Shown here: piece after piece, positions 5,332 through 7,944 of the stretch
Layout: every line of letters starts with the position of its first letter
Numbering within the stretch: the stretch's first letter is position 1
From: Acidobacteriota bacterium
GTDB lineage: Bacteria; Acidobacteriota; Terriglobia; UBA7540
Assembly: GCA_021780055.1 (NCBI GenBank)
Contig: JAJXZM010000517.1
Coordinates: forward strand, 1-7,944
DNA length: 7,944 bases
Direction: 5' to 3'
Notes under the pieces: model-generated
Seen by the model: the letters and a program-made list of their open reading frames with translations, nothing else
Databases searched by the model: none
Told to the model about the DNA's origin: nothing
Translations under genes and position numbers: made by a program

Positions 5332-6510
5332 ATGCGCAAGAGAAAAGGTTCTACTGGCATTGTCTGGATGCGCGTTGTCATCGCCTGCGCGGTCTGCTTT
5401 GTGAGCGCCGGGCTTGCCTTGGCGCAGAGCGGAACTACCGCTGCGGCCCCCGGAAAAGCATCGACGGCAGGGCAGAGCGACACCCCCAAGGCCGATGAGA
5501 TAGCGGCGGTCCCTCAGATTCGAATCCAATCCAACCTGGTGACGGCGCCCGTCAGTGTGATTGACAGAAAGACAGGCCAATTTGTTTACGATCTTACGCA
5601 AAATGATTTCGAGATCCTTGACAACGGCAGGCCCCAGAAGATTGCCAATTTTGACCGTGAGTCGCACAAGATCGCGGCTGTTATCCTGGTTCAGAACACC
5701 GAGTCTGTGACGCCACTCCTGGGTGACATCAAACAACTGGCCCCGATTTTTTCGCAGTTGATGTTGGGGCCCAAGGGTGAAGCTGCGGTCATCACATTCG
5801 GGTCAAATGTGCAGGTTGCCCAGGGGTTTTCCAACTCCGGAGCGGAGCTGGATTCGACGCTTCGCCGCATCCTTCCGAGTGGCAACAAGGCCAGGATGAA
5901 TGATGCGCTGATGCAGGCTATCAACCTTCTTCAGCACCGGCCCAAGACGGAAAGGCGCGTGATCGTAGCGTTTACCACGGGTTATGATTCCGGCAGCGAG
6001 ACAACGAAAAATGAAATCATCAAGCGAGCCACAAACGCAGAGGTGGAAATTTATTCTCTGGCGCTCAGCCTGACCAAGGCCTATCTGAAAACTGACAAGC
6101 AACCCCTGAACTTGCCGACGACGCCGGAGAACGCCAACGTCACCATGCCGGCACACCCGGGGACCCCGAACACTCCCAGTTCTTCGATGGCGACCTTCGG
6201 CGTGAGTGTCCCTGTGACTGACGCGATTCGTCCTGCGGTTCGTGGCGTTCAGTCCACAGTCCTTTCGAACGATGCTGAGTCATATGCAAAATATACTGGC
6301 GGTATTTTTTATTCCCAGTGGTCCCCAAAAGCTCTTCAGGCCAATCTCAGCTACATTGCCACGGATATCCACAGCCAGTACCTGCTGGCCTACGTTCCGG
6401 ACGACCTTTCTCAAACCGGTTTCCATCGTCTGGAAGTCAAGGTCAAGAGGCCGGGCATGAAATTAGAAATCCGCACTCGCAGGGGTTATTTCTACGAGGG
6501 CTCGGACTAG
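5332..6510 (+). CDS. Exported VWFA-related protein of the acidobacterial type
   Basis: A 392-residue exported protein. A signal peptide covers residues 1-31 (basic start, hydrophobic core 15-30, cut after ALA before QS). A low-complexity Ala/Thr/Gly linker reaches about residue 60. Then comes the segment typical of TIGR03436: QIRIQSNLVTAPVSVID (62-78), and LTQNDFEILDNGRPQKIANF (88-107). A von Willebrand A-like fold follows: KIAAVILVQ at 113-121, AAVITFGSNV at 151-160, and RRVIVAFTTGYDSGSE at 208-223. The metal-site first Asp is replaced by Gln (Q121-x-T123-x-S125), while D219 is kept. A Pro/Thr/Asn-rich insert lies near 257-283. The C-terminal part, SQYLLAYVPDD near residue 350 and LEVKVKRPGMKLEIRTRRGYF near the end, is also typical of the family. 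Members are thought to act at the cell envelope, but their function is unknown. The lipoprotein gene follows after 50 bases and may be co-transcribed. Confidence 0.9.
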   Translation: MRKRKGSTGIVWMRVVIACAVCFVSAGLALAQSGTTAAAPGKASTAGQSDTPKADEIAAVPQIRIQSNLVTAPVSVIDRKTGQFVYDLTQNDFEILDNGRPQKIANFDRESHKIAAVILVQNTESVTPLLGDIKQLAPIFSQLMLGPKGEAAVITFGSNVQVAQGFSNSGAELDSTLRRILPSGNKARMNDALMQAINLLQHRPKTERRVIVAFTTGYDSGSETTKNEIIKRATNAEVEIYSLALSLTKAYLKTDKQPLNLPTTPENANVTMPAHPGTPNTPSSSMATFGVSVPVTDAIRPAVRGVQSTVLSNDAESYAKYTGGIFYSQWSPKALQANLSYIATDIHSQYLLAYVPDDLSQTGFHRLEVKVKRPGMKLEIRTRRGYFYEGSD

Positions 6511-6560
6511 CCGGCAATTCCTGATGCCGCGACGGCGGAAAAATCCAGGAAACACGCAAG

Positions 6561-7253
6561 GTGAGGCGGCTTATGGGGTCTGTTGGCGCCCGTTTCCCCA
6601 TCATCGCAGCGATGGCCATCCTAGCGGCTTCCTGTGCCGCACACAAACCCCTCCCACCAACACAGTCTCCCACAGCACACTCCTGGTATTGGGTTGACCT
6701 ACACGCGGGCTGGAGCGTGCGTGTTGTGACTCCGGTCCTTAAATCGGGCGGCTATCTTGTTAAGCCCAGCTCTTTTAACGGAACCGCGGGGAACGGGGAT
6801 AGCCGTCAACTTCCAGACCGGACACCAGGCACGGCCACAATAGATTTGAAGGCGGGGAAAGATTTCGTCGGCTATGAAGTCTCGGTCTATTCTGTGAAAG
6901 CCCGCAGGGGCGGCCGCGTGAGACTTGTTTTTCGCTCAGCGGTGATTAATATGGCAGGGGAAAGAATCTCCCAGCCTCATCCTATTGCTCCCTTGTTCCG
7001 TCCGATGCAGGATGGCCGGTTTGTCCGTATCCTTCATCTTGCATGGGGCAACCATGGAGATCATGACGCGGCGATTTTGGTTGCCAGCGGCCGGGATTCG
7101 CTTGAAGCGCTGACCCGAAAAGTGGAGTTTAGCCCTTCTGCCTGCGCGAGCAGCCTGCAAGCATCCTGTTCCTGGATACCTGTCGGCATTGCTGTGATCC
7201 CCGAGCGCAAAGAGAGCGCCGGAGGAAAAGGCCGGTGGGTAGCGGCATATTGA
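6561..7253 (+). CDS. Putative lipoprotein of unknown function
   Basis: A 230-residue protein with a lipoprotein-like signal: Arg residues 2-3, hydrophobic core about 12-23, and a lipobox A22-A23-S24-C25 (Leu would be usual at A22). A Pro-rich spacer follows, then WYWVDLHAGWSVRVVTPVLKSGGY (43-66). The rest reads as a mostly beta domain with TATIDLKAGKDFVGYEVSVYSV, RVRLVFRSAVINMAG and VRILHLAWGNHGDHDAAIL; two Cys near residues 196 and 203 could form a disulfide outside the cytoplasm. I do not recognise the family. Two starts are possible: GTG at 6561, which adds the basic MRRL start useful for export, or ATG at 6573, which has AAGGTGAGG 6 bases upstream. GTG is preferred slightly. It follows the VWFA gene by 50 bases in the same direction, so they may form one transcript. 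It is convergent with the gene at 7365-7817. Confidence 0.75.
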   Translation: MRRLMGSVGARFPIIAAMAILAASCAAHKPLPPTQSPTAHSWYWVDLHAGWSVRVVTPVLKSGGYLVKPSSFNGTAGNGDSRQLPDRTPGTATIDLKAGKDFVGYEVSVYSVKARRGGRVRLVFRSAVINMAGERISQPHPIAPLFRPMQDGRFVRILHLAWGNHGDHDAAILVASGRDSLEALTRKVEFSPSACASSLQASCSWIPVGIAVIPERKESAGGKGRWVAAY

Positions 7254-7364
7254 GCCTGATGGGCAGACAAGTCAGCGGTGAATTTTGCTCACGTCGAGGC
7301 CAGAACGGGCAGGGAATTGTCCATTCCGATCGTTGCACAAGCCGTCACGATGCTCCGCAAACCG

Positions 7365-7817
7365 TCAGTCTGTTCTGCTCTCGATCGGGCGGCCGGTTTT
7401 GAGATCGATCTCCGCCAGGTAGGGGCGCATTGTGTCATCCCGGGTTTTCAGGATGACGGCGTGGGTCTCACCCCCAACCGAGTAGAGTACTGAAAAGTAG
7501 CCCTCATGCCTGCCGCGGGATGAAGGCGGTTTGACGGCCCAATGGAGCTTCATTTTTCGAATCCTCTTGCTGATTTGTGGCAGGAACTCCATTTGCGTAA
7601 CGGCTTTGTAGGGCACAGAAATCGACTTTCCGTCACATTCAAATACCATATCCAAATCGGTAACTTCCAGCTTTCCCTCACAGCCTTTCAGCATGCGTTC
7701 CGTGCCGCCCACATACTTGAACAGAGCTTCTTTGTTTGAGCTCCCCCAGGCTTGAAGCGCAAGCCCGAAAGCTGCAATTACGAGTGCAGCCGTTTTGGCA
7801 ATCCTCCATTTGTTCAT
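7365..7817 (-). CDS. Small exported protein with a PH-like beta pattern
   Basis: A 150-residue protein with a Sec signal peptide: N3-K-W-R start, hydrophobic core about 9-21, likely cut after AWG at residue 25. The mature part begins with an Ala/Lys-rich segment. It then runs CEGKLEVTDLDMVFECDGKSISVPYKAVTQMEF (46-78), a row of short strands with an IPY-type turn. Next come a basic loop (ISKRIRKMK), a strand FSVLYSVGGETHAVILKT (108-125), and a closing helix ending in LKTGRPIE. This order of strands followed by a C-terminal helix recalls PH/GRAM-like domains in small exported acidobacterial proteins; this is resemblance, not a search result. C46 and C60 could pair. The ATG at 7817 has only a weak AAGAAG upstream. 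It is convergent with the lipoprotein gene; its upstream region runs to the right edge. Function unknown. Confidence 0.8.
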   Translation of the reverse strand: MNKWRIAKTAALVIAAFGLALQAWGSSNKEALFKYVGGTERMLKGCEGKLEVTDLDMVFECDGKSISVPYKAVTQMEFLPQISKRIRKMKLHWAVKPPSSRGRHEGYFSVLYSVGGETHAVILKTRDDTMRPYLAEIDLKTGRPIESRTD

Positions 7818-7944
7818 GGCTTCTTATTACACTACACATCTTTCGGGGGCAGGAAAGATAATTTCAAATCGCGCCTTTCAAAGCTAATCGTTTGAGGATG
7901 GTGGCGCCATTCCGGAGAACTGAATCACCTCCTCACTGCTTTGC
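7818..7944. other. Upstream region of the last gene, cut by the window edge
   Basis: These 127 bases hold the presumed promoter of the gene at 7365-7817. A TGTAAT on the minus strand near 7830 matches TATAAT at 5 of 6 places, but no fitting -35 box was found. A strong AGGAGGTGATT on the minus strand at 7934-7924 leads only to frames that stop within 15 codons. No gene can be supported here. Confidence 0.4.

Noticed and set aside
7922..7934. Sequence resembling the 3' end of 16S rRNA (ATCACCTCCT)
   Set aside because: The upstream bases do not match 16S rRNA. On the other strand it reads as a strong ribosome site, but the following frames stop within 15 codons.

Overview
The window looks like ordinary chromosomal DNA from a member of the Acidobacteriota, probably from an environmental or metagenomic assembly. 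The best lineage clue is the exported protein at 5332-6510, which matches the layout of the acidobacterial 'VWFA-related' family (TIGR03436). The small exported proteins at 864-1220, 6561-7253 and 7365-7817 also fit that phylum in style. GC is moderate to high, coding density is ordinary, and I see no mobile element, phage gene, CRISPR array, tRNA or rRNA.

Layout, left to right. (1) The first 187 codons of an NAD-dependent sugar epimerase/dehydratase on the minus strand, cut by the left edge; its promoter appears to give a leaderless mRNA. (2) About 300 bases without a convincing gene. (3) A small exported protein on the minus strand (864-1220), divergent from (4) surE (1422-2186, plus). (5) A short convergent gap with two small hairpins. 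(6) A PilZ-like protein on the minus strand (2334-2672), divergent from (7) gltX, glutamyl-tRNA synthetase (2910-4427), whose leader holds a hairpin plus T-run and an overlapping short palindrome. (8) A perfect 9-bp hairpin, then (9) rlmB, a 23S rRNA 2'-O-methyltransferase (4493-5239). (10) The VWFA-related exported protein (5332-6510), followed at 50 nt by (11) a putative lipoprotein (6561-7253). (12) A convergent minus-strand gene for another exported protein (7365-7817), then 127 bases of upstream DNA to the right edge.

The genes fall into two themes. gltX and rlmB are translation functions lying together in the same direction. The other theme is cell-envelope or exported proteins: four of the nine genes carry a signal peptide or lipobox. 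surE is a general nucleotide phosphatase and the first gene is a sugar-nucleotide-type short-chain dehydrogenase.

I found no complete new multi-gene system. The points most worth checking are the gltX leader, the altered zinc site of the glutamyl-tRNA synthetase, the loss of metal-binding residues in the VWFA protein, the likely leaderless epimerase promoter and the hairpin between gltX and rlmB.
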